Assembly: GCA_964035575.1 (NCBI GenBank)
Contig: OZ037857.1
Span: 186,001 to 250,000, forward strand
Reading direction: 5' to 3'
DNA from: Rhynchopus sp. YZ270_cl-10
Lineage: Eukaryota > Euglenozoa > Diplonemea > Diplonemida > Diplonemidae
Length of the DNA stretch: 64,000 bases
The translations under genes and the position numbers were made by a program. Shown piece after piece: positions 1 through 10,290 of this stretch; the stretch's first letter is position 1, and each line of letters begins with the position of its first letter. The notes under the pieces were generated by a model. It did no database searches, was not told where the DNA came from, and worked only from the letters and a program-made list of their open reading frames with translations.

Positions 1-279
1 CACACTTTCCGACAAAGCAGAAAACATGACAGTGGTAAAATATTCGCTTTGTTTGCTTTTTTTAGGTGGTATTTTACCTTTCATGTGAACAGAGAGGCTG
101 CTACATCTCGTGTACAGGTTCGAGGCACGACTAGACTTTCGCTCAAAAAATAATAGTTGAAAAAGTGAATTTAAAAAAACATGCATCAACATCATAGTTA
201 ATGCAGGCACGTGTAGATGAAATCGATACTACGCTGCGAGTCCTATCACAACGTCACACCACACACACTGGGACACGCC
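1..279. other. Intergenic, no feature seen
   Basis: AT-rich stretch downstream of the first gene's stop codon. It presumably holds that gene's 3' UTR. No ORF, repeat or RNA is recognised. Confidence 0.5.
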
Positions 280-2340
280 TCACAGGTCCCACAGGAGCAG
301 AGTGCCGTCGTGGCTCACTGTGGCGAGGCGTGTGCTGTCAGGTGAGAACGCGAGACGCGGGAGCCCTGCGCGCGTGTGCCCGTAGAGCTGGTGTGCCACA
401 CTCCCAGCCGCACGCCACACCGTCACGTCTCCCTCCCCGACAGCAGCAAGCAGTGCCCCGTTTGGCGAGTGCCGAGCGTCAAACACAGTCTTTGTCCGAG
501 TCTCAAGCACAAGGCGCTCCGTCACTGCACCCTCGCCAACAACCCCGCCGGCCCACTTGCTCACACGCACTGTCCCGTCGTCCATCCCACGCAGCAGCTC
601 GTCGCGAGACGCAGAGAACGACAGTGCAGTCACACGTGCAAAGTGCGACGGCAGCTCCGCCACCTTGGCACCGTTCCGCACACGCCACACCGTCACAACC
701 TCGTCCACCTCCGTGCCCCACGACGTGGCCAGCAGCGCCCCGTCTGCAGAGAACGCCACCTCACGTGCGTGCTTGTGGATCACAATCTCCGGCTCCAGCG
801 AGCCAGACATCACGTCAAACACACGTGTGCGCATGTCGCTCCCACCACCACTCACAACAAGGAAGCGTGAGTCTGCCGTGAAGCGCACACGACGCACCGG
901 CACACTCCCTGCTGCACTCATGTCCATCAACGTCACTTCGAGCGCACCTGTCACAGCGTCACACACAACAACACGCCCACCGGCACCACCCACAGCAACA
1001 CGTGCACCGTCGCTCGAGAACGTCACATCGTACGACGCAAAGTCCGCACACGCCAGCTTCGCCACCTGCACCCCAGTCGTGCTGTCGTACACACGCACCC
1101 CGTCGTCACTTCCTGTTGCAACACGGCGCCCGTCTGCAGAGAACCCAACAGCCAGGAGGCGGCCAGACTGCACCACACGCCATGCACACTGGTGTGATGC
1201 TGTCGCCTCACACGCAAGCGGTGCCGTGTCTGGGGCGGTGCACTGTGTGGGTGCAGGTGTGTCCGTGTCTGGGACTGGTGTGGATGCAGGTGGTGCACTC
1301 GTCGGCAGCACACATCCCGAGTAGTTGGAGCCAGGCTGCCAGGCACCCATACCGTCACAGGCAATGTATCCGACACCGACCCGACCCGACGACACGCAGA
1401 CAAACTCACACTCTGCGCCAGCAGGCGTGAAGCGTGTGCACGGCAGCGACACACCGACAATGAGGTTCGAGATGGCTTGGTTGTTCCCAGTGTCCGGCAG
1501 GGCACAAGTCTGCGACACACAGGAAAACGACGTGGACCAGTCAGCAAGGGAGCTGTTGTTTGGGTTCTCCTCACACACAAGGTCTCCCACAGGCATGAAG
1601 CCTGGCTGGCACTGTGCATTGCACTGCATGCCCACAGCGATGTCGTGCTCCGCCCCGTTGCACTGCAGAAGCGAGGCCGGCACGACATTCGCAGGCACGT
1701 TGGGCTGTGTTGTGCACATTGCGCTCCCTGCAGCGACACTCAGCGGCAGGAAGAAGTGGCGATTGTCGTCCATCGAGCACGGGTCGGGCAGGTCCACCCC
1801 GAGACCAGGGTCCAGCACGTCTCCCGTGTTTGTCGTCCACACCTCGTACGAGCCCGACACAGCCTTCTCCACAACCACGGGGAACCACGTCGCAATGTCT
1901 GCCACGCTGCGTCCCTGTGTGAGGCACAAATGCGGCTCATCGGAACCAGTGCGCCCGACTGCGTAGAGCTCGACGCTGCCTGCATCATAGCATGTGAGGG
2001 TGCTGTCTGCCGGGTAGGCGTGCAGGGTCTGCCCGTGGGAGCGCATGCAGTTGTCCTCAATGGTCTCTGCCAGGTCAGACACCGTCATCCCAGCTGACGA
2101 CGGCACGGCCGCAAAATCACACCTGTTCGCAAACGACGCAGTTGTGACCACTCCCGTAGGTGCCTTGATGTGGCCACGTGCACCACTCAGGACTTGGCTG
2201 AATCCGTGTGAGTACGTCCCAAACCAGAACGTCACAGTTCCCGGTTGTGAAGCAGCTGTGGATGAACACACTGCGACCTTGTGTGCAGTGCATGACGCAA
2301 ACAGTGCTGCTGCTGTGCACAGCAGGAGTTGCTGCTTCAT
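280..2340 (-). CDS. Secreted protein with sushi-like modules and a seven-blade WD40 propeller
   Basis: A 686-residue single-exon ORF. Residues 1-18 (MKQQLLLCTAAALFASCTA) look like a signal peptide. The next 250 residues are cysteine-containing and unassigned. Two Cys-rich sushi/CCP-like modules follow at about 225-345, then a Pro/Thr linker at about 345-365. From about 385 to the end there are seven WD40-type repeats, each with a short SADG or SPDS turn and a closing VYD, VCD, VFD, VWR or LWDL strand; the last repeat ends at the stop codon. Seven blades would close a complete propeller. WD40 propellers are normally cytosolic or nuclear scaffolds, so a secreted one is unusual. No C-terminal membrane helix is visible, so it is either secreted or part of a larger surface complex. 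Sushi assignment is by cysteine spacing only. The start is the first ATG after an AG-containing leader. Confidence 0.85.
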   Translation of the reverse strand: MKQQLLLCTAAALFASCTAHKVAVCSSTAASQPGTVTFWFGTYSHGFSQVLSGARGHIKAPTGVVTTASFANRCDFAAVPSSAGMTVSDLAETIEDNCMRSHGQTLHAYPADSTLTCYDAGSVELYAVGRTGSDEPHLCLTQGRSVADIATWFPVVVEKAVSGSYEVWTTNTGDVLDPGLGVDLPDPCSMDDNRHFFLPLSVAAGSAMCTTQPNVPANVVPASLLQCNGAEHDIAVGMQCNAQCQPGFMPVGDLVCEENPNNSSLADWSTSFSCVSQTCALPDTGNNQAISNLIVGVSLPCTRFTPAGAECEFVCVSSGRVGVGYIACDGMGAWQPGSNYSGCVLPTSAPPASTPVPDTDTPAPTQCTAPDTAPLACEATASHQCAWRVVQSGRLLAVGFSADGRRVATGSDDGVRVYDSTTGVQVAKLACADFASYDVTFSSDGARVAVGGAGGRVVVCDAVTGALEVTLMDMSAAGSVPVRRVRFTADSRFLVVSGGGSDMRTRVFDVMSGSLEPEIVIHKHAREVAFSADGALLATSWGTEVDEVVTVWRVRNGAKVAELPSHFARVTALSFSASRDELLRGMDDGTVRVSKWAGGVVGEGAVTERLVLETRTKTVFDARHSPNGALLAAVGEGDVTVWRAAGSVAHQLYGHTRAGLPRLAFSPDSTRLATVSHDGTLLLWDL

Positions 2341-3132
2341 TGTTTGTTTTTACAGGTGAAGAAACTAAGAATTCTGTGGGTGAGCTGGTGGTGGCGACAT
2401 GGTGGGGTGGTGATATGGTGGGGTCGCAGCAGTGGGGTATACAAAGAAGGAAAAATGCGGGTCACTTTGTATTATTGGGGGGTCATTTACAGTTTTTTAT
2501 CGTTTTGTGCTTCCGGTCGGGACGCCAAAGATACAGCTGAGCGTGGCAGAAACCAAAATGGGGGGTGTGTAGCAGACAAGGCTCTTTCCTCCCCGTGAAG
2601 TGACAGGGTGGACGGAGTGCTGCGGTGTGGTGGGTTTTGATCTGCTCAGCACAAAGACGGCCCGACACAAGAAGCGCTCCTACGGGTGGGTGGGTGGGGT
2701 GTGCCCAAAAAGGGGGGATGGGCAAAAAGAAACGCGGGGTTTAAAAAACAACAAAAACCACACCACCACAGCAACAGCACACACTCAGGGCTGCCACAGG
2801 GTGGCAGTCACAAGTATGCATCTGCATTTGCGGAAGGCATGAAGGGGGTGTTTCCTCATCAGCAAGGGGGCAGGGGACTCCCATATAAGGTGTGCTTTGT
2901 GTTATCTCCTTATCTAAACAGCGTGTGACCTCTTCGGCCCACCTCCGTCCGTCCGTCCGTCCGTGCTCGCTTGCTTGCGTCTTGTTCTTCTTCTTGTTCG
3001 TATCAGCACGGAGGTGCCTTTCTTTGCGGCTTTTTGTGTGTGACTTTTTTGTGTCGGTTTGTTTGACTTTTGTTTTCTTGGAACGACAAACAACAGCAAA
3101 TTCGTAGAAGCGTCAGGACACCAACCTCACGA
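2341..3132. other. Intergenic region between tubulin and the WD40 ectodomain gene
   Basis: No gene seen. It contains G-rich and T-rich stretches, and a short CCGT tetranucleotide run near 2946-2965. It should hold the tubulin 3' UTR and the leader of the downstream gene. Confidence 0.5.
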
Positions 3133-4521
<1,389 letters not shown>

Positions 4522-4583
4522 TTAGCGGTGTGTGGTGGGTTGGTTGGGTACACTGAGTCTTAATATAAGCACCTTCTCTCAAG

Positions 4584-4612
4584 ATACACTGTCACCAGAG
4601 GGCTTTTGTAGT
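4584..4612 (-). repeat. Type-B dispersed motif, reversed copy
   Basis: atacactgtcaccagagggc then ttttg is the complement of the type-B core; the only clear copy in this orientation. Confidence 0.55.
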
Positions 4613-4936
4613 GTCTTTTCCACAGGTGGCTGTCAAGGACACCGTGTGGAAAAGACCACGTTTTCTTGTTACTCTACAGAAGTCTACACATCGGAACAGA
4701 ACACACCCCTCGATGACGCTCCACGGTGGCACATCAGTAAGGACGCGTCATGAATAACAGAAAAGGAATGGCTTGTTTTTGAAACAACAAATAAAAAAAT
4801 TGGGTTTTGTCGTTTTGTTTCTTTTACAGGGTTATGAACGCCGGATTCGTTGCCTAAGCGGGGGAACGCTCTTTTAGGGGGGGTTATACGCAACACACCG
4901 CAGACCCACATTTTCTAAGAACGCATTTTTTTTTGT

Positions 4937-4982
4937 GAAAACTTGGTTGTATTAGTGTAGACACCCGAGGATGACCTCCACT
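4937..4982 (+). repeat. Type-C dispersed motif
   Basis: gaaaacttggttgtattagt then gtagacacccgaggatgacc and tccact, after a T-run. Confidence 0.75.
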
Positions 4983-5154
4983 CTTTTTTTCTTTCTAAAA
5001 ACCCAAAACCTCGTTGAAATTTCCTTTGTTTTGCACAGGCATCCGCAAATGAGATACTCTGCTCTTCACACTCGGCTTCAATTTTTCAAAAGTGTAAGTG
5101 ATTTTTACACCCCCTTCTCCCAAACACCCCCCCTCCCAACCCCACCGTTCTGCC

Positions 5155-6728
5155 TTACAATGGCTTCCTCAAGAAAAAGGAGTACGTTTCACCAGCACAA
5201 TATGAATCATACTGACCACGAGTTAGATCTCTTGTGAGCACGTAGTCCATCCGGAGGCCGAGGTCGGCAAGACAGCCTTCGACACTTTGCATGCGTATGT
5301 TCTGCCAGCACCGTACTTTGTGCCAATCGGTGTATGTCTGCATGATTAAGAGCGTGCCACCTGGCTTGAGAATGCGGATGACGTCCTTATAGGTTTCACA
5401 GTGTTTGTCTCGGGTGACGGAGAAGACCCCGTTTTCAAAGGCAAAATCAATAGAAGCGTCGGGGATGAACGAAAGGTCGCGTACATCAGCGACACAGAAG
5501 ACGCCGTTCATGATTTCACGGACGTATTTTATTGCGGCCTGCGAATAGTCTATGCCGAACAGCTTTGCGTCCACAACGTCTCTGACGCCTTCTGAGATGG
5601 TGCCACAACCCATACCTATGTCAAGCACCTTGTCCCCCTTCTCTATGCCTAGTGTGTCGACAATGGAGTGCGCAATGATCATCGTCATCTTCTTCGTGAG
5701 GCCTAACCACATCCCGTTAGAGTCAGCGTCTCCACGACACCGTTTTTCGGTCCGTTCGTCCCACTTCTCAGCAGCAGGCGCAGTGATAACCTGGTCGGTG
5801 CAATCATCCTGTGTGAAGCGTCCAGGGACCTGTGGAGTAGAGGCGGTCTTCATCTTAAGGTTGCATTGCCAGCCCGTCCAAGGGGGGATGCAGGTGCACA
5901 CACCGCGTGTCGTGTCGCATACGCCATGCGCACTGCATTCGTAAGGCTGCCCAGGGCAAGGGTGTGGTGAAGGGTATTTGTAGCCCTCAAAATAGCGTTT
6001 CTCGCGTTGTGTGAAGAATTCGTGGTTTTTCTGTGAAATGGGTTTTGCCAGTTCGCCCTTCTTAAACTTTTTGTTGCGTAAAAGCGAGAACCTCGCTGGG
6101 TTGTCCAGATAACCGTAAAAGTAGTGCGGGCGGTCTGCAGTGTCTGGGGTATGGATGCGCGTCGTTTTTGACGTTCGTTTCACCTTTTTTGAAAAATTCT
6201 GTGCAGTAAGTACGCCAAACTGCGACAGCAGACGAATCTGGTCCTTCCCGAGGAAGGACAGGTCTGCGTCAGCATCAGCAACAACGACGCCACTCTCATC
6301 GCTGTCCTCACTGACCGATGCCTCACTGTCTTCCGAGGATTCATCATCAGCAGCAGCTTCTGTCGCGGGCACATCAGTACTCCTCCTCTTCCTCTTCTTC
6401 TTCTTCTCCTCCTTCTTCACCGTAGTATCAACGCCAGCCTTCTTCAAAGGAAGCGACGCCTCCCCTTCTATCACAGACGTTAGAATCGGCGGCAAAGCAC
6501 GCGACTGCACCCTCGCCTCTTTGGTCATAGCATTGACTCTTGCCTCCAAGGACTGCAGCCGCCAGAACAGGTTGGTGTAGGAGAACTGAAAAAAAGGGAA
6601 TGTTGAAATGCGGGAAAAAAGGGGTCAAGAGGGGAAGACCTGGAGGGGGGTCAAGTGCATACCATAACAACGACAAGGCAAACAGCGAACAGCATGTAGA
6701 ACACATTGCCAGGCTGCTGGCGTCGCAT
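5155..6728 (-). CDS. Membrane-anchored EGF-like plus SAM-dependent methyltransferase
   Basis: Two exons, 6663-6728 and 5155-6585, with a 77-bp intron (GTATGC donor; TTTTTTTCAG acceptor) in phase 0. The spliced product is 498 residues. Exon 1 supplies MRRQQPGNVFYMLFAVCLVV and exon 2 continues MFSYTNLFWRL, so splicing completes an N-terminal membrane helix of a type II protein; without exon 1 there is no anchor. An acidic/Lys-rich stretch follows. An EGF-like module (ECSAHGVC, then CTCIPPWTGWQC) sits at about 225-250. The C-terminal third is a class I Rossmann methyltransferase: motif I VLDIGMGCGT, post-I FGIDYS, motif II-like DASIDFAFENGVF, and LKPGGTLLIMQTY. The EGF module implies a luminal or extracellular catalytic domain, which is unusual. 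The substrate is unknown. The first ATG of exon 1 follows a TTTAAG acceptor-like site. Confidence 0.88.
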
Positions 6729-7491
6729 GGTGCTTAAAGGTGTATGGGTATGGGGTGTGTGGTAGTGTAGACGGGTTTTGTCACCCCCCCCTCAACCCCT
6801 GCGGTGTGGAGAAGATGGGGTGGGGTGTAGGGAAAGCCTCGCCACAATGCAAAGCGTAAAGCGTTTGGATACACAAAAAGACGAGGCTCTTCGGAGGTGC
6901 TAGTAGCCCTGCAGGTGTGAAGTTTGTTCACAGTAACATCGATGGTCGACCCTTTCTCGTGCGCATGGTATACGCGTTGACGCTTTCGGCACCAATGAAG
7001 GAACCTACTCACAGGGTGCCATTACCATTGATAGAGTGGTCTTGATGTAAAGGCTCATAAGAAATACTGGTGTGGGGGGGAAAAGAGAGGGGGAAATAGT
7101 TGTTGGTTGTTTGGTCAGACTGAACGAAACGCAATTATTCTAAGGTAACAAAAAAGGAAGAGGCCAAAGGAAAAGGCCCACCCAAATGAAGGTGAAAAGT
7201 ATCCATTTATTTCCCCCACCCCACCCCACCCTACCCAGATTCCCTCCATTTTTAGTATACTTCTATCTAACACGTCTTTTTCAAGACAGCCCACCCGCAG
7301 GTTTGAACGTCTTTGAAGGAGCAAGACACCTTCTTCCTTTATTCTGTAGGACTCTCGCAGAATCGATGGCCACTTTGAACAAATCCTCATTTCTCCATCA
7401 ATCATTTCCTGCGACATCACACTGCATTTTTCAAGAATCTTTTGCAAAAGATCACGCCACCCCTGACAACCCCTCTCCATTCTTCCTCCCT
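6729..7491. other. Intergenic, no gene seen
   Basis: G-rich and T-rich low-complexity sequence between the Arf-like gene's stop and the methyltransferase start. No ORF with convincing codon use or domain was found on either strand. Confidence 0.45.
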
Positions 7492-8268
7492 TCACGGCGT
7501 CCCTACCCAAGCAAAAGCTGCATTGACCGCAACCGACACCTCTTCGTTCGTCCCTGCGTAGTTGATGTCTTTCGCTGTCCACTTGAGGGTTGAGGGGAGG
7601 CTGTGGAAGGAGGAGGAGAGGAGGGGGAGGGTCGTGGCTGCGTTGCCTTGTGTCGGGAAGAGGGTGGTGCAGAGGATGAGCAGGCGTGGTGGGGTTGCGG
7701 CGGTCACGAACGCGAGGAGCTCTGACCACGCGAGCGGGAGTCTCAATGGATCGGAGAGGTCCAGCACTGCGACCACCACCTCCGCACCAGCACACACCTC
7801 ACGCCACCGTGCACGGTGCTCGGACACCCCGCTCGCAACCCACAAATCCAACTGCACCCCTTCATGCACCACCGCACGCCTCTCCCACGCCCTCCCCAAG
7901 CTCTGAAAACACCACCCCGCACCCTTCTCAAAGGCATCCCCGAGACGGCTCTTCCCAGCCCCATCCAACCCTATCACCCCCACCTTTTTTGCACCGGGCA
8001 ACGTAGGTCTACGATCTGGTGGATTCCGTGTACGTTCCTCTGTCCGTTCTTCAGACGCAGCTTTAGAATTACCAGGAGGAGGAGGAGGAGCATCTGGCAG
8101 TGCCGCGGTATCGGGGCTAGGTTCAGGGGTAGGTCGTGTGTCCTCCTCCGCGTCTGCAGTGGTTGGGGGCAGAGGTGCGGCAGCGCCCTGCACCTCCTCT
8201 TCTTCCCATGCGTCGCCCTCAGCACGCTTGACACCACCCTGTGTGTCCTTGCTGCCACCTCCTCCCAT
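7492..8268 (-). CDS. Divergent Arf-like small GTPase with N-myristoylation signal
   Basis: A 258-residue single-exon ORF. It begins MGGGGSKD, fitting the N-myristoyltransferase consensus (Gly2, Ser6). About 90 acidic/Pro-rich residues precede the GTPase-like core. The core opens KKVGVIGLDGAGKS, a P-loop matching the Arf form GLDxAGKS. The switch II region reads DLWVASGVSEHRARW where Arf proteins have WDxGGQ, so the catalytic Gln and the double Gly are missing. VVVAVLDLSDP corresponds to the strand before NKxD, but the NKxD position reads CTTLFP. Nucleotide binding through the P-loop is plausible; normal GTP hydrolysis and guanine specificity are doubtful. It may be a membrane-tethered pseudo-GTPase. 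The start is set by the myristoylation signal. Confidence 0.75.
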   Translation of the reverse strand: MGGGGSKDTQGGVKRAEGDAWEEEEVQGAAAPLPPTTADAEEDTRPTPEPSPDTAALPDAPPPPPGNSKAASEERTEERTRNPPDRRPTLPGAKKVGVIGLDGAGKSRLGDAFEKGAGWCFQSLGRAWERRAVVHEGVQLDLWVASGVSEHRARWREVCAGAEVVVAVLDLSDPLRLPLAWSELLAFVTAATPPRLLILCTTLFPTQGNAATTLPLLSSSFHSLPSTLKWTAKDINYAGTNEEVSVAVNAAFAWVGTP

Positions 8269-9354
8269 TGTGGGGTGTTAGGGGATGGGGGAGGCTGGGA
8301 GGTGCGTGGAGTGAGTGAAGTGCGGTGAAGGGGACCTCTTGACGTATGGAGTGGGCCCGAAAAAAGAGAAAAGGAAAAGTTTAGAAGTGAAATGAAAGTG
8401 TGGGGGGAGGAGAGGAGAGGAGAGGTTCTTTTTGCGTTGTTCCAAGTGCACCCTTCTTGTATATTGAGGGGTGGCAGTTTCTGTATAGCTGACAGCAAAA
8501 AAAATGAAGGAAAAATGAAGTGAAAGTTGCAAGGTGAAGATATGCCAACATCTTGATAAGAAAGTTGAAAAAAAGCGACAAAGTCTGCACAGACAGAGGG
8601 CAACAGATCTTGATGAAAGATTTGAAATCTGCAGTGCCTTGCTGTGCACACCCATCAAAACAAAAGCAACAAATAGGCTAGGGGAAGTAAGAGAAAAGGC
8701 TTCTGCACAAGAAGTGCAAACAAACAAACGATGTATCAATGGGGTGTGATGAATGCACCTCGCGATCACGGGGCACAGACGTCTGCAAAAGGTGAGAAAG
8801 ACATAACAAAGCTGTCCAGTGTGGCAGCATCCTTTTCTTGACAAACGTGCAGCACGGCACCCAACCAAGAAAGACACAAACCACACCAGCGGAGTTGCAA
8901 GCAACAGTGCGTCTGTCTGAATGCTGTCATGTGTGCAATTGCGCACTCATGACACAGCTCAGTGATGACGCAGTGAAGACAGGTCCGAGCAAACACTGAC
9001 GTTTTCTGCGAACGCAAAGTCGTTCAAATTAATGTCAGTGAAATGCACAGTAAAAATGGCATGGCAAGATGCAACTGCTCTGCACACAGAGGCAACAAAC
9101 CAAGAAAAAGAAGGATAGGGAAGTTAATAACGTGCACGTGGTGCGGATTAAATAAGGTTTGTAAAAGCTAAAGTCATGATAAGGAAGTAAGAGCATCCGC
9201 CAAGCGTGCTTGGTTACCCGTGACAAGTTGAAGGTGCAAAAAGAACCTACAAAAGGAGAGCGGCAACAACGAATGCAATGGTTCAGTTGGCCTGTTCTTG
9301 GCATCATATTCGAAGAAACAAAATGCCAAACAGCACACTGCAAACAGTGCAACT
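8269..9354. other. Intergenic region with a type-D motif
   Basis: No gene seen. A pyrimidine tract on the minus strand precedes the Arf-like start. A type-D dispersed motif (gatgaatgcacctcgcgatc) lies at about 8748-8777. Confidence 0.45.
8748..8777 (+). repeat. Type-D dispersed motif
   Basis: gatgaatgcacctcgcgatc then acggggcac. Confidence 0.4.
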
Positions 9355-9705
9355 CTACAGCTTCTTGACCACCATGTGAGTGATCTTCCCTTCAGCGTTG
9401 AAGGTGACTGTGTGCTGCGCCGTAATCTTCATGATAAAAACCTCTGCCGTTATCTTCCGTGTCACAACACCAGGCTTCACAAGACGGAAAGGCTCCTCAC
9501 TGATGACCTTCATGTCGTCCTTGTCCTGCTCCTTCCACTTCTTCAGAATCTTCGCCTTTCCCTTGTAGGTGCTGGACCCAAGCAATCCAGGCGATTCCAT
9601 CACTGTGCTCTCGATGATGAACAGGTCGCATGCTTCGGCACTCTTCTTCGCCTTGCGCAGGTCGACAAGGCGTGTGGCAAGCTCGATGGCGTTGATTGCA
9701 GACAT
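9355..9705 (-). CDS. Small NTF2-like (SnoaL-type) protein
   Basis: A 116-residue protein starting MSAINAIELATRLVDLRKAK. I chose this start over an in-frame one 26 codons upstream because the upstream part is low-complexity and lies across a CCCACAG acceptor-like site. An N-terminal amphipathic helix, a YKGKAKILKKWKEQ segment and alternating beta strands ending THMVVKKL fit the NTF2-like cone fold, common in small stress or lipid-related proteins and in enzymes. There is no signal peptide and no recognised catalytic set. Family assignment rests on length and secondary-structure pattern only; function is unknown. Confidence 0.6.
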   Translation of the reverse strand: MSAINAIELATRLVDLRKAKKSAEACDLFIIESTVMESPGLLGSSTYKGKAKILKKWKEQDKDDMKVISEEPFRLVKPGVVTRKITAEVFIMKITAQHTVTFNAEGKITHMVVKKL

Positions 9706-10290
9706 TATGGTTTTGGGGGAAAGGGTGGTGTATGGTGTGGAGTGATGATACTCTGTGGGTGGGTGTTTTGTGAAGATCCGCAAATCATTTGGTATATTTT
9801 ATAAGGGAGAAGAGGAACTGACTTTTCAAACTGATCACGACGTACCTCAAACCCCCCTATCTCCACATGACAATGAGGAGGGAAACCTCAGCAAAAAATG
9901 AAGTCGATGCGGCGATTCCGAAGTGGAAACTTCGTGCCACTTTTCCCCCTTTTTCTGGGTGAACCAGCCATTAGACAGTCTTCACCATCTATTTGTTGCT
10001 GTGGTCGAACCCAATAAATCATACCGTATTTTTGTCAAAAAAGACACGGTTTTGATACAAAAAACAGAGCTAGGATGGGTACAGACAAGAGGCCATCTGG
10101 GCAGGCAAATCAATAACATAGCAAAACAACTCTCGAAGAAAAATGCTTATCCAGATGAACCGAAGCCCAGTGGCCACTTGGTCACCTTGGAAAGCTAAAA
10201 ATAACCACAAAACCTCGACGCAACTCTGGCAAACCTGAGAGATAAATTCGCGTCAGAACACAAAGTTAAATTCTCATTTTCCAAAACACT
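9706..10290. other. Intergenic region with a type-A motif
   Basis: No gene seen. One diverged type-A motif lies at about 10154-10187. Confidence 0.45.
10154..10187 (+). repeat. Type-A dispersed motif, diverged
   Basis: gatgaaccgaagcccagtgg then ccacttggtcacct; hairpin partly kept. Confidence 0.55.

Noticed and set aside
557-1966. Long plus-strand ORFs opposite the first gene
   Set aside because: Shadow frames of a GC-rich gene: the minus frame has a signal peptide and seven WD40 repeats, while the plus frames have only S/T/P/R-rich sequence.
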